The position numbers were made by a program, and so were the translations under genes. From contig NC_065875.1 of the NCBI RefSeq assembly GCF_933775445.1, positions 14,645,001 to 14,709,000 on the forward strand: a stretch of 64,000 bases of DNA, in the 5' to 3' direction. The DNA comes from Argentina anserina (taxonomy: Eukaryota > Streptophyta > Magnoliopsida > Rosales > Rosaceae). How positions within the stretch are numbered: the stretch's first letter is position 1; the number at the start of each line of letters is the position of its first letter. The notes beneath the pieces were generated by a model. It was not told the DNA's origin, did no database searches, and saw only the letters and a program-made list of their open reading frames with translations. Shown in pieces: positions 13,129 through 25,900 of the stretch.

Positions 13129-13345
13129 ACTGGATAATGCAAGAGAATTTACTTCGAAGACTTTTTATTGCATGGCGGGATAGATGTTGAACATCTTGTA
13201 ACCCCATGTTTATTTTGCAGAATGGATGAGCAGGAGCGACAATTAAATGGTTATAACTTATAGTTAGGGCCCTTGTTACGCATAAATAATTTACCCATAA
13301 CTGTCTGGGGATATCTGGGGATATGCAATATTGCATGCACCTGTA
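13129..13345 (+). pseudogene. Copia integrase relic
   Basis: The plus strand reads LDNAREFTSKTF from about 13130, then, after a frame change near 13170, GIDVEH. This matches the core of plant Copia integrases around the second catalytic Asp region. Stops and frameshifts follow within about 200 bp, so nothing functional remains. The orientation agrees with the enclosing LTR pair. The long minus-strand open frame across 13651-13127 is its antisense shadow. Confidence 0.65.
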
Positions 13346-14498
13346 CTTAGAATGAATGATTTTTGAGAATACTAGGTCTTGAAAGTGATGACTGTTGTTG
13401 ATGACGTTATTTCTTGGTTGGCTAAAGGTAATAAAGATGCTAAACCAATGCCTATAAATATTCGATGAATCAGTCGGAGTCATGAAAAAACATGTTTCCG
13501 CCATATGAGCGATGATAAGTCTTAAGAGATGAAACTCTACATATATAAGTACGATATGTATATGCATGTACTTGTTGTAATATACTTGATTCGACATCTC
13601 ATTCGGTTCAAACTCGTAAGGCCAAGATGATGGTCGAGTGCGCCCACACATATGTCAATGCTTGATCACAACACGTTACGACATCCAATCCTATATCCAA
13701 ACACAGAAGACACTTTAATGAAGCGATTTAAGAATCTTCCCAGATTCATAGGTCAACTTCTATGGGACCTATATGGCAGTTCACTTGTTGGAAAATTATG
13801 CATTCGATATCATTGGAAAGATTTATGTGTCTACTTTCCAAGAACATCAACAATTCGATAATATCTATTATATTGAGTGAGTTATAGCTGTATTAGTAAA
13901 ATCGGACAGATCTGTTCGGAACCTGCAGCTGAGTCAACTTCGATAGAGCTTTGTGTTCAGCTCCAAATGAACTTGGTTGTGAACTACATATCACTGGAAA
14001 GCCACGGGTGTTTACGTTCCAGAACATTTTACAGTTCATCCATACCTATTGTATCGAATAAGTTATGACTGTTTAAGTGCGTGAAGTTCATACCACACGT
14101 GAATCTGTTTTTCATTGCAAACTCTTGTTTTGAGTTGTTATGCAATTCTCTCTCTTTTGATCCATGTACGGATAAGTGTACATGTTTGATTTAAGAATAT
14201 TTGGCGAGATTTGATATTCAAGTCATTGACCCATTGCTACTTTTGAAGAATGTGAAGAGTGTTCGTATACGCTATTTATCTAAACTCCTAGATTGAGTTA
14301 CCGATCAGGAGGAGTTGTTTTGAGACTTTAGGGAGAGTCTGTATCACATGTTATCTTTAATTGTAGTTGGTGCGTTGTGCTTTTTCCCTTTCACCAAGCT
14401 TTTATTTTACTCAAGAGGTTTTTATTTTGCTTGGCAAGGTTTTTACCGAGGTAACAGTATTGCACCATGACACATTAGGATCGCGATACAAGGGGGAG

Positions 14499-14693
14499 TG
14501 TTGTAGGAGAATTATCTCCGTAATCTTTCGGTGTATCTTGTCCTAATTAGTATAGGTTAGTCTAGATAAGGAATGACATATAATCCATGAATTTACGAGA
14601 TAGTCAATGTAATGTCTATATAAATACTCCATTATCAATGAATAAAGATGATGTTTCTCCCTATTATGATGCATATTACATTCTTTTGTAACA
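14499..14693 (+). repeat. 3' LTR of the 11.2-kb element
   Basis: It begins TGTTGTAGGAG directly after the purine-rich tract at 14490-14498 and ends GTAACA just before the AAAAC target duplication. The TATA-like CTATATAAATAC is conserved in position with the 5' copy. Confidence 0.88.
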
Positions 14694-14698
14694 AAAAC

Positions 14699-16107
14699 TT
14701 ATAATATATTACATTTCGATATAATGAAATTCATAATCTAAACTTTTTAGATAGTTTTCATCAATTTAAATACATTATATATATATATATATATATAATA
14801 TCTATAAAGATTATTTTTTAAGTAAACGTAGCTATATATTTGAAAGACGTAAGTTTTTAAGCCTCATTGTCTAGACCGAAAAACATAGGCGTTATATAAG
14901 TAGCCTTAAGTTTTTTTAGCATCAGGTGAGTTTTGAGGCGAGTTTTTTTTTAAACATTGATATTAATAGCTAGGGCTTTGTTAGTTGACTCTATATATTA
15001 AATCTTTAGTGTTTCAATTCCGGCCTTAGGTTAAGAACACGCATCTCATATCTGGATTATACTGTTGCGAATGCATATTCATTTTGACCCGTGCATGCAT
15101 TTAATTATAAATGAAGGTTTGAGTAGGACTAGATAACGTAAGAACAAACCGCATGCGCATGATCATCTTGATCAATGCACAAGCTACTATATATTCATCT
15201 TGCAAACTCATGGCTCGATATCTAGCTTCTGAACTTTTCTAAATCATCGATCATCACTAGAAATAATCAGGGCCAATCCTAATACAAAGCCAAAATCAAG
15301 GCGTCTTACCATATCAGTCGGCAGAGAAATGGTATCAATGAAATAGGAGAATGCAGTGCTTGGTTGCAGGTGAGAGACTGCATGCGTAGCTTTTCATGAG
15401 TTGCAAACCTTGACTCCGGCTATATATACATGTCCTTCGTTGAAGGTTGGTACGTAGCTCCGGGATAATTGAGGTGAAAATGTTGAGGTTGGCCGTAGCT
15501 ACGTACTGGATCCGGATCGGCGGATATGATCATCATTGAACCCCCGAGATTAATCTCCATTTTTTCATTTTCAAGAAGATTTTGAAAGGGAAGTCGAGTC
15601 TGCATGTGGTTTTATTGATGATCAATGAATTAGATCACTTGCAAATGGAATGAGGTGGTTATCTTACAAATTGACCCCATATATTTGTGCCTTTGTGGTT
15701 TTTACTTTAGCTATGGTGCTTGTGCAGTAGGATCGAGATAACTAGCACCGTTCCCGTTCTTCATGGAAAATTGGAAATTGTAACTATTTTCTGAATAGAT
15801 CATTTGCTTCACAATAGATCCGGAGAGTCTTGGGTGCACGGGCGTGGATGTGCACGGCCATGCGCTGTGCATGTGAACGAAGGGAAGATGTTAATTGTTA
15901 AATATAAGGATGGCGTTAGCCAGACTAAATCCAAAAGACTATTTACCTTTTTTTACAGTAACCAAACTATCTGGTTTTCCAAAAACTAGCTAGTCGTTCA
16001 CTTCGACCCTCTCTCCCGACTCTCCCATTCCGATTACCTTCCTCAAGCAATTTGGTTGACATGAGGACCGCTTGGTTGTGGAGAATCTCCAGTTGCTGAC
16101 TCTAAAT
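14699..16107. other. Intergenic, nothing recognised
   Basis: AT-rich DNA with a (TA)n tract at 14774-14798. No coding exon, RNA gene or paired repeat could be supported. Confidence 0.5.
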
Positions 16108-16290
16108 CAATGTTCTAAAAATCCCCACCTAAGACCGCCTAGGCGGCGCTTAGGCACCCGGAGACCCTTGGCCGCCTCAATTTTGGGCCCATTAATCCCC
16201 GATTAATCCCTGAGTAATTCCCGATTAATCCTCTGGGCGCTGGTTTTTAGCTGTCCGCCCGATTAACGCCTATCGTTTTTTAGAACCTTG
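16108..16290. mobile_element. Short hAT-type MITE
   Basis: A 183-bp element starting CAATGTTCTAAAAATCC and ending, on the opposite strand, with CAAGGTTCTAAAAAACG. The 8-bp duplication CTCTAAAT flanks it on both sides (16100-16107 and 16291-16298). The interior has the CCGCCTAGGCGGCGC and GATTAATCC words typical of a common plant hAT MITE type. There is no coding capacity. Confidence 0.88.
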
Positions 16291-16298
16291 CTCTAAAT

Positions 16299-17580
16299 CG
16301 TGCAGTTGAACCCGACACCCAAAATCACAATATCTGGAAATCCCCAACATTACTTCTTTATTGAAACCGACTTGATGAGAAATTGGAGATAAGAAATGAT
16401 TCTTGTGTTTCCGAATTGGCAGCTGATTGAAGAATTCATTTTGTTGGTTGTGGCCATTCAATTAATCTATACGGTTAATTATCTATCTTCAAATGTTTCT
16501 CCAGTTTAGTATGTTTGGAGGATGATGCTGCAATTGTAATAATCAGTATATAGTCTGGCTTGGATAAATATGATCACTATGTATGCAACTATGCATCTTT
16601 AGTTCAATTCCCTTCAATTTTAGCTAGTTTCACTGATTCACATTGTAAGATATGGGTTTATTAAATGTGAAGGTTATTGTTCTTCAATGAAATGAATTTC
16701 GAGTTCCTATGTATCTTTCCTGCTCAAATTAAAGTACCACCCTTGCTAATCTCTCATAATCATCTCTTAATACTACTTTGTATGCATCTGCCAATTGATA
16801 TGTAACCAGGAAATAGAAAATGCTCCTGCCCCTTGAAAATGTTCCAACCCGGCTTGAAAGTTCTTATCTTCACACCTTTGCCGCCACCAAGTCCCAATGG
16901 AAGAAGAGTCGCAGAGGTGCGCACTGGTAGCCGAGTCAGGGAAGACAGTGTATTATGAAGATTTTACCATGAAAATCTTTTGCCCATTTTAACCTGTTTA
17001 CCCCATTCACGTAGTCACGCTGACTGTTGAAAAATTAAGCCTGAATTTACGGCTCAAATTAGTGTTTTCTCAACTCTATATTAAAGGCTTTGATCAAGAC
17101 ACATGTTTATAAAACCTGCCGTGTAACTTTACTGCCGCGCATAAAAGAATTTTCGCAATAGATCATACTCTAAACCGAAAACTGTAACATACACTACAAC
17201 TTCCTCAATACATCATTGGCTACTTCATTTGCTTCACAATTATAACCTCACAATCCGAATTCACATAAATCAAATTAACTCCATCTTTTCACCCAAGGCT
17301 AAACTACCCATCAGTAAACGAAACATGTGAATTTACCGCTAACTCTAATGCTTTAAAAAGGGTAAAACAATATCCTATACTCTGGGGAAGCCTCGAATAT
17401 TCTTTGCTTTCTTTGTCATCATGCAAAAATCAGACGGTCATAATCAATCCAAGTTCAAATTTACGTACGAAATTCAACACCTAACCAGAGCTACCAGTCA
17501 GTCCCACACACAAACTTACACAAGCTCTTCTTCCTCGGACAATCTGGCCTGTGATTCTATCACCACAGTTACCGAGAGAC
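16299..17580. other. Upstream region of the SERINC locus
   Basis: No open frame of note and no repeat pair. It would contain the promoter and 5' UTR of the SERINC gene starting at 17581. I cannot place a convincing TATA box. Confidence 0.4.
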
Positions 17581-20500
17581 ATGTCGTGCTTGTGTTCCTG
17601 CTGCACTGCCTCGACTTGCGGCCTCTGCTCCTCCGTGGCCTCCGGGATCTCCAGCAAATCCGCCAGGCTCGGCTACTGTGGCCTCTTCGGCCTCTCCTTG
17701 GTCGTCACTTGGATTCTTAGAGAAGTTGGAGCTCCTCTGTTGGAGAAAATCCCATGTGAGTTGTCCAATTTCTCACCGACCCTCTTTTGTTTTAGGAGCT
17801 GATCTGAATTGGGTATGTGCTGGAATTGTTTAATTGTTGGAATTAGTAATCAAGTCTGGATTTTTGTCTCTGTGGAACTGGGTTTGAGTTGTTTCGATTC
17901 GTTTCGGAATGCTTTTAATATGAATGCTGCGATTAATTGCCTAAATGAATAGAATTGGGTCCATCATAAATTTGGCAATGTCTGAATTTTGAGCTATTAC
18001 AGTTGTATATGGTTTTTTGTTTGACCTGTAAACATTGTTTGTCACCGTGTGATGTGGTTGTTTCATATTCCTTTTGGTTTGGATAGGGATAAGCGCTTCG
18101 GAAACTCACACCAAGTCATGGTATCAAACACAAGCAGTACTGCGAGTGAGCATGGGGAATTTCTTGTTTTTTGCGATACTTGCCCTCATAATGATTGGAG
18201 TGAAGGATAGAAATGACCGGCGAGATGGATGGCATCACGGTGGATGGATTGCCAAGATGGTCATCTGGCTTTTGCTTGTTATTCTCATGTTTTTCCGGAC
18301 ATTGTCATCACAATCTATGGTTAGTTTTTGATCTCCTTAGTAGGTTAATGTTAGTTCTTAGAGCATCCACACTCATAAATTGAATTTGCTCAAGCAAATG
18401 GTAGAGCCAGAAGCAAATCAAATCAATTTTATATTTAGTTGAGCAAAATCGATTTTTACACATATCTATTAACAATTTGTTTGAGCAATTCAATTTTGTC
18501 TTTATTTAGAGTCCAAGACCCGAGTCCGGCCCAAGACCCATCTTTTTTTCTTCTTTCTTCTTACCATCTTCTGCTCGCGTCTCCACTCTCCCAACAAACC
18601 CAAAAAACAGTCGCACCTTCCTCAGGCCGTGCCGCCGCCATCCGGCCATGATTCACACATGCAACCACTCTATCTTGTTCGCCTCCCCTCCCTCTATCAG
18701 TTCATGGTCATTGATTATTCGTACAAGTCCTTTCTCACCCAAATCGGAGAAGATACAGACTTGGAGCTTTGGAGGATCCCGGCCACGATTTGAGACTCCG
18801 GCGATCTCGTCAACCTTCACTAGGTAAACCCAATCTTTCTTCTTAATTTATGGTTCAATTCCAACCGAATTCAATAAATTGAAGTCTGACTTGAACTTCT
18901 CTTCTTGTTATGTCACCACGGTATCCCCACCGGTGTCCTTCACCTCCCCGACGATCAATATGTGACCGTTTGAAGAGGATTGGAGGAGTTTCTGACAGAA
19001 AAATAGAATTGGAACGTTGTGGGCTCCGCCATTTGGTCGAGCGACAGATCGAGCAAAATTTGCTCGAGCCGAAGATGGAGCAAAACCGGAAGGCTGATTG
19101 GGCGAGCGAATCCAACCATCATTGCTACCGGTGCGAGCTCCAAACTGGATTTGCTCGAGCAGATCCTGGCGGTCCCACCTCCTGCTCAAGCAGCTCTCTT
19201 CCTCTTGATCGCCGGTGCAGATGCCCTTAGATATAAATAGTTTCTGCTTCTGTTATTTGACCTGGAGCTAAGGATAACTAGTAGTAAATAATTTGCATGT
19301 ACTAGGTGCTGTGGCAAATGAATCCTAAATTCTAATAGCACTAAAGTTTCCCCAGAAAGAGTATTCTTTACACTAGGACATGTAACAATTTGCTTTGAGC
19401 TTTTCAGAATTATGGAAGGGTTTTGGTAAGTGTGGACTGTGCTGCCATAAGCTTGTGTCCTCCCAAAAAACATGTCGCTTGGCAGTATGATATGCAACTC
19501 GTGTGCATGGAAAGATGATAGAAATTTAAATTGCTTTTGTTATTCATTCCTGAGATTTGTGCTCTATAGGAGGAAATGTAGTTGTTTTTAGGATGTGGAA
19601 CCTACATGGGGATTATGGTGTTCTAGAAATTTGAATGAACCATTTCCATGGTCACTTAGGAGTTCATTTATTAATCGCAGGGTTATTTATTTTGAATTTT
19701 GATTGAAGTAAAGGAAAACTTATTTTATGGATTTATATTCACTGTAATAAAATAAGGCTATCACTATTATGGTTGACAAAATAGCATGTTAGTCGAGTGT
19801 AGCTAGAAAGAAGTTTTACTGGAGGGAATTTAGCACTTTTGCTTCGTTATGCAGCCCTCATGCATATGATATTCAGACTCTAAATACTAGGTACTGGGTT
19901 AGTTCAATGCAGTTTGGCCAGCCATGATTCCGATTCTCACTGGTGATTGTCTTGTCACTGGAAAAATTACTACTCTGTTCCCTGTGATTTTATACTTAAA
20001 TGAGCACTTGATCTCTATTATAACTGCGTGCAGGAGATCTATCAAAATTCGGGGCAGGCCTGTTTTTACTGGTTCAAGTGATTATCTTGCTAGACTTTAC
20101 TCACTCCTGGAATGATGGATGAGTAGAGAAAGATGAACAAAAATGGTGATTTTAGTCCTGATACATATCATTTCCTGTAAGACTGGTTCACTTTGATTTC
20201 TAAATGTATGAATGTATATGTTTCAGGTATATCGCTTTGCTTGCTGTATCAATTGGATGCTACATTGCAGCATTTGCATTTTCAGGCATTTTGTTCATTT
20301 GGTTCAACCCGTCTGGCGAAGACTGTGGCCTTAATGTCTTCTTTATTGTGATGACCATGGTTCTTGCATTTGCATTTGCAGTAATTGCACTACACCCAAC
20401 GGTAAGCTTAGTAAAAGTCATCAATTTGAAACCCATGCCAAATGTAAGATGCCCATTTTTCTCCTTATGTTTAATTGATAAACTTATCAATGAACTTATT

Positions 20501-21508
20501 CATGTCTACCATGCATAACCCATGAAGTAATTAGGACTCATTCCCATAGATTCTTATTTTTCTACTAAAAGCCAATGACCACACAGATAGTTATGATTTT
20601 GGGCAATAGTGAATGGCTCTGACTTGCATTGCATGACTTAAAACAAAAGTATTGCATAAGCTCCTTAAGAGTCTTGCCTATATTTTCTGAACAAGTGCAT
20701 CATTGTTCCACCATATAGTACAAGAGTACTGCTAAAATTTGTATCGGGAAGTGTTAAATGGGGTGGTCATTGTTATTTGGAAAAACTGGGACTTGGTAGG
20801 TCTGATCTAGTGTCAGTTCGTATACAAAAATGTTAACTCCCGTGACGATTTTGCCTGGAATTGTAAACAGGTAAATGGCAGCCTCCTTCCTGCTTCTGTG
20901 ATATCAGTTTATAGTGCTTATGTGTGCTACACTGCTCTTTCCAGTGAGCCTCGTGGCTATGCTTGCAATGGTCTTCACCACTCCAGTGCTGTCTCTGTTG
21001 GTACTCTTCTTCTTGGGATGGCGACAACCATTCTTTCAGTTCTGTACTCTGCATTACGTGCTGGATCTTCAACAACTTTTCTGTCACCACCTTCTTCACC
21101 CAGGGCAGGTATTCAAAAGTTCATGTTGGCCCTTATTATGCAATAACCAATGCTACTCTCATGCTTGTTAGTTACATATTAAGTTCTTTCAAACTCATTC
21201 CAATTTGTGGCGCAGCTGAAAAGAAACCTCTTCTTGAGGGAAAAGAGTTGGAAGAAGGGAAACAAAAGAATGACAAAGAAGCAATACCTGTCAGTTACTC
21301 ATACACATTTTTCCACCTGATTTTTGCCTTGGCTAGCATGTATTCAGCCATGCTTCTTTCGGGTTGGACCAACTCAGCTGAGAGCTCAGACCTTATAGAT
21401 GTTGGCTGGACATCAGTTTGGGTCCGAATCTGCACAGAGTGGGTTACTGCTGCATTGTACGTTTGGTCCCTTGTGGCTCCTTTACTTTTCCCAGATCGTG
21501 AGTTCTAG
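17581..21508 (+). pseudogene. Serine incorporator (SERINC/TMS1 family) gene, apparently disabled
   Basis: SERINC proteins are polytopic membrane proteins linked to serine incorporation into phosphatidylserine and sphingolipids. Six exons are traceable with GT-AG borders: 17581-17755, 18087-18319, 20034-20145, 20227-20401, 20871-21108 and 21216-21508. The start MSCLCSCCTASTC and the end DREF are typical of the plant family. Conserved words include FNPSGEDCGLNVFFIVM, NGSLLPASVISVYSAYVCY, SALRAGSSTTFLSPPSSPR and MLLSGWTNSAES. Two lesions break it. After LMFF near 18293 the frame slips (4 nt, or 1 nt net, missing relative to the family), so PDIVITIY is out of frame. In exon 3, TGA at 20120-20122 replaces the Trp of the conserved WNDxWV motif. 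Splice sites are preserved, so death is recent or these are assembly errors. A Harbinger-type element sits in intron 2. Confidence 0.75.
18361..19226. mobile_element. PIF/Harbinger-type non-autonomous element in SERINC intron 2
   Basis: The ends are GAGCATCCACAC (left) and, read from the opposite strand, GGGCATCTGCAC (right). They are flanked by the 3-bp duplication TTA (18358-18360 and 19227-19229), the usual Harbinger target. The 866-bp interior is relatively GC-rich with repeated TTGCTCGAGC-like palindromes and no transposase. Short overlapping frames on both strands are not supported as genes. Confidence 0.75.
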
Positions 21509-22997
21509 ATTCCTCGTTCACTTTGTTCTATAGATTCCCAGAAATGTCAGAATCTTGGTCATTTACCTGTGAATCACACATTCTATCATGTAGTTATCTA
21601 ACTAGCTTTCTAGATAGTCATGGTTGGGGAGTTTAAGTGAAGTTCGCCTCAGTGAAATCCGATATGTGATCTCCTTGTAGTCTCAAGTATGCAAGTCTTG
21701 CTTTTGTGTATATATGGAGCAAAACTTGCAATAAAAACTAGAATGAGGTCTCTGAGTGAAACTTTGAGTTATGTTGTCGACCTTAAATTCTATACTATCA
21801 TAGCATAAATAGAAAATGTGATGGAGATGATCTGGACCAAATGAACATGACCCTTCCAGTTTATGTGTTTGTATTTGTTGCATTTATCATGCAACTTAAT
21901 ATCTTCAATGAGTCGATCAAGTCATTTTCTGACGTTGACTTCTGGTGGAAAAGGAATGGGCTAATTTAGTTGCACATGTATTTGTCTAACGCGTAATTGA
22001 TCCGAACAGAAAATAAGTCGACAATGTAAACAAACAAGTTCCTCATTTTCTGCTTCCAAACCATACTCCGATGAGCTAACATATCAAATTAACACCAACA
22101 GAAGACATGGCAAAGAAGTTGGTCATTGCTAGCTCATGGTGGAATCACAAAATTTCCAACAGTTTGCTATTCCTTTCTTCTAGCTTCTTCTGAAAGAGTG
22201 GAGCAATGACTAGCTACAGCATCCATGATTCCATGCTGCCTTGCTTTAAAATTGTGGACCGTGTAAATTGCTCTGCAATCAGATACTTGTTTCCTATTCT
22301 TGGTAAACTGGATAGCTAAGATTGGTCTGTACATCTGTTTGTCACTTTGGTTGAGGATAACTTTAGTTTAGAGAGGTTGGACTAGACAATGTGATTATGA
22401 TATTTCAGAGGATGCACACGATTCTTAGGACTATAGACACAACTAGAGATGTGTGTGTACTAGAGCTGATGTAGATTGCAACTGTGTAGCAATATGAGAA
22501 TTCGGTTGTTTGACTACCCAAATACAGGCATTTTTTTCGGGTAGAGCCATTCATATCTTGGTCGATGAGAAGACACGAGCAGGTTGTAGGGAGACCAATG
22601 CAGATAACAGCAAGGGCTGCTTATTATTCACTCATATACATATCAAAAGTTGAAAACACATCTGGTAGTTTGGTACACTAACCAGTGCCCTCCGCCATTA
22701 TACGAGAGGATCGATCTTAACCCACGCCTTAGACTACATATAACACTAAATAATTAAATACACACTAATCTAAATTATGATTCGCATAATATAATTAGAT
22801 CGATGATTTCACCCGGAAAATTTTCCTGGAAATGAATATTCACGTCCTGTTTTGCTTTGCACAGTTAACGTCTTCCGGTGACGTGACGGCCCTCCATCAC
22901 CGGCAGCCCTCAACTCCATTGAATAAATAATATTTAAAAAAAAATCAATTTAATAAATTAAAAAACAGAGACGGGGGCTTTGAGTTTTGTCTAAAAC
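21509..22997. other. Intergenic between SERINC and the L34e-like gene
   Basis: Holds the 3' flank of the SERINC locus and the promoter side of the next gene. Nothing else is recognisable. An AT-rich stretch around 22920-22965 (AATAAATAATATTTAAA) lies just upstream of the next start codon. Confidence 0.4.
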
Positions 22998-25900
22998 ATG
23001 CGCCTCACGCACCCTCCTCCTCCCTTTCTCACCACCATGCGCTCCTCCTCGTCCTTCACCGCCACGTCATCATCCCCGAAACCCAAATCCTCATCAAACC
23101 CTAGCCACCACCACCACCACCACAGCAACCCGAATTGCAGCCTCCTCTGCAAGCACTCGCCGTCGGCGACTCTGGACCTCCTCATCCTCATCCTGGTCCT
23201 CTTCTCCGGCACCTTCCTCATCACCTCCTACTTCTCCTACATCTTCAACTCCCTCTCCCTCCTCCTCTCCCACTCCGCCCCTCCTCTCCTCCCCATCCCC
23301 TACCTCGCCGGCTTCCTCCTCTTCTTCGTCGCCGCCCTCCTCCTCGTCGACTTCTGCTGCGGCGCCCGATCGCGCCGCTGCCACCGGACCGCCTGCAAGG
23401 GCCTGAAGAAGGCCATGGAATTCGATTTGCAGCTGCAGACCGAGGAGTGTGTCAAGACCGGGTCCAAGGAGATCGATAGGCTGCCGTGGAAGGGAGGCAG
23501 CGAGTCTAATCCTGACTACGAGTGTCTCCGGCTCGAGCTGAGGAAGATGGCGCCGCCTAATGGCCGTGCCGTGTTGCTGTTTCGGGCCAGGTGTGGCTGT
23601 CCTGTTGCTAAGCTTCAAGGCTGGGGTCCCAAGCGTGGCCGCCGCCATAAGAAGTGAGTCTTTCCCACTTTCGCCTTATTTTCGATAATTTTGATTGTGC
23701 ATTGCATTGGATAAATGATTGATTGATTTCGGCCGATTACTAGATACTATTAGTTGATTGCATTGTTAGTTAGTGATTTAAGTATCAATACTTTACTAGG
23801 TTGGATGCTTGGAAGCTCTTGCTTAGTGTTGTCAAAATCAAATCTTTTGTAGGATTTGGATGGCTAATTGAGTTCCACAATGCAGTAGAACTAGAGTTTG
23901 ATTAAATATCTATGGATAGAAGCATAATTTTCCTTTTCTCAATTGGGAAAATAGTTTCATTTTATTCTATTCTATCTGATAGAGACAAAATTGGACCTAT
24001 AATCTAAGCCTCATATATGTTTTGTGGTATGTTGTACCATCTTTGAGGTTTTGGTAAAATTAGGATCTTGGGTTATATGTGAAAAAAGCCCCGTACTTTA
24101 GTTTCTGGATCGTCTTGACTACTCTATCTCCAGACTCCATTGGCCTTAAGGACATTTCTGTGAAAAATCTGGAAGGATTTTGGAGTGATCACAATCCACA
24201 GCTTCTTGGCACGACATGATCTGCAATGAACCAAGGGAAGTAATTAGAAGAGAGATGCCAGAGATTGTGGTTTAATTAGAAGCTCATTTTATATGATGTT
24301 TTGGTGGTTGTGGAGGAGAGTGGAGGAAAATAATTGCTTTTGCAGGGGCAAAGAGAAGAAGATGAAAAAGAAAGACGTTAAAGGCAAACATGGCCAGAAA
24401 AAAGAAAAAAGATTAGAATATACTTTTTTCTGCTGCCGAGTAACACGTGGCAGAGAGGTCTTCAACTCAGAGGCATAGTGCATCTAAATCTAGCATTTCC
24501 TCTTTTTTTTTTTTATTATTCTGACAAAGAAACCGCAGTCGGTTTCCAAGGAGAAAGTCTCTATAAAGCAGTGAGTTGGCGCCTTCTAATCCCATACAAG
24601 AGCTGTGGAAAAGAAATCTCTGAGATCAGAAGTGACCGAAGTCCATAGGGAATCCTAAATGTTAATTGTGTCTTATAAATCCTCTTTGTCCTGAATAGTT
24701 CTCTGATTACGTTCCACCCAACATTAAGCACCAGCATTATCGTAAAAATGTTAGCCTTCTTCCTGCCCCCTAAATTCATGTGCTTATTACTTGTGAGAGA
24801 AAAGTCTTGCCTATGAATAGTCCACATAATTCACCACTGGGGATAGTTCAAACCATAGGCTCAATGAAGAGAGACATGTTAAACAGATTGCTTGCTCCTT
24901 TTGACACAGTGCACCAGTCAGGAGATAGACAAGAGCCCCATCTCTTCTGGTGGATTATGATTATAGTTTGATAATTTCTTCATTCATCCTACCTCTCAAA
25001 CATAAAGTACTGCAAAAAATTCATTCTCACAACTGTTATATTTCTCTGGGTTGGTTGTGGCCTTGTAGGTATTAAGTAGTTGAACTGGCATTAACAATGT
25101 AGGCTTCCGCAATGCTGTTTTTGCTCACTAGTGCCTGAGTTGTCTTGGGATACAGTGGAATGTAGTATGCATATCATGCTTTTCCCTTTATTTATTTTTC
25201 TATCTCTTTATTTCTTTTGTGAGGAAAAACTTATGCCTCTAAAATCTAGACATGACCTGCAACATACTTTGTGTTCGGCCCGATGCTTGAGTGGTTCCAT
25301 GGACAAGATGAAGCCTTGATGAACTGGACCTAAATGATGATCCAGTTTGTGCGCATCTACTCCATTGTTATGAGGAAGCAGTTGTGTTTTGTTTGGTAGT
25401 CACTACTTAGGAGTCTTGGTGGAAAAATCATTCTATCAAAATCTGCAGAAATTTGGGTGAACACCTAATCTGATGGCGGACTAGGTACTAATTCTGTAAG
25501 TTAGAGGCATCTGAGAATCTGAGATGCATTCAGACAGACATTAAACTTGCAATAGCTGCAGGACAGTAGATTATCCTAAAATTGGTACGGAAAGCTTTTT
25601 ATTAGAATCAAAATTAGCTTGGGTGAGTGTCAATATTATTGTGGTCTTGTTCAAAGGAAATTTGTGTTAAGGATATCTATGCAATATAACACAGATCTGA
25701 ACATCGGTGGTATTCAGAGTACAACGTAGATTATCATAGATTGGTGTGGAGAATTGTTTATGAGGTTAAAAGGAGTTTTAGGCTTTACGAGTGATTTTAG
25801 ATAATACATAGCTATATATGATGTTTCTGTGACATAATTATGCTCCAACTTTGTTCAAGACTATCATGATGCTCTCTCAAGGCTGTTGTCTTTTCCAAAA

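Larger units (their letters stand above)
3536..14693 (+). mobile_element. 11.2-kb Copia-type LTR retrotransposon, degraded, with nested insertions
   Basis: Two similar direct repeats bound this element: 5' LTR 3536-3729 and 3' LTR 14499-14693, both starting TGTTGTAGGAGAATTATC. The 3' copy ends TAACA. The same 5 bp, AAAAC, flanks both ends (3531-3535 and 14694-14698), which is the target-site duplication. Next to the 5' LTR is GGTATCAACACGAAG (primer-binding-like), and just before the 3' LTR is the purine tract AAGGGGGAG. The only recognisable internal coding sequence is an integrase relic near 13.13 kb. The rest is AT-rich non-coding DNA, including a hAT MITE at 4.34 kb and a 109-bp duplication. 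Clear LTR divergence indicates an old insertion. Confidence 0.9.

Noticed and set aside
13127..13651. A 174-codon minus-strand open frame as a gene
   Set aside because: It is antisense to a Copia integrase relic on the plus strand and has no recognisable domain.
23094..23648. Overlapping open frames opposite and beside the L34e-like exon
   Set aside because: They are low-complexity shadows of the GC-rich coding exon; only the frame from 22998 has family motifs.
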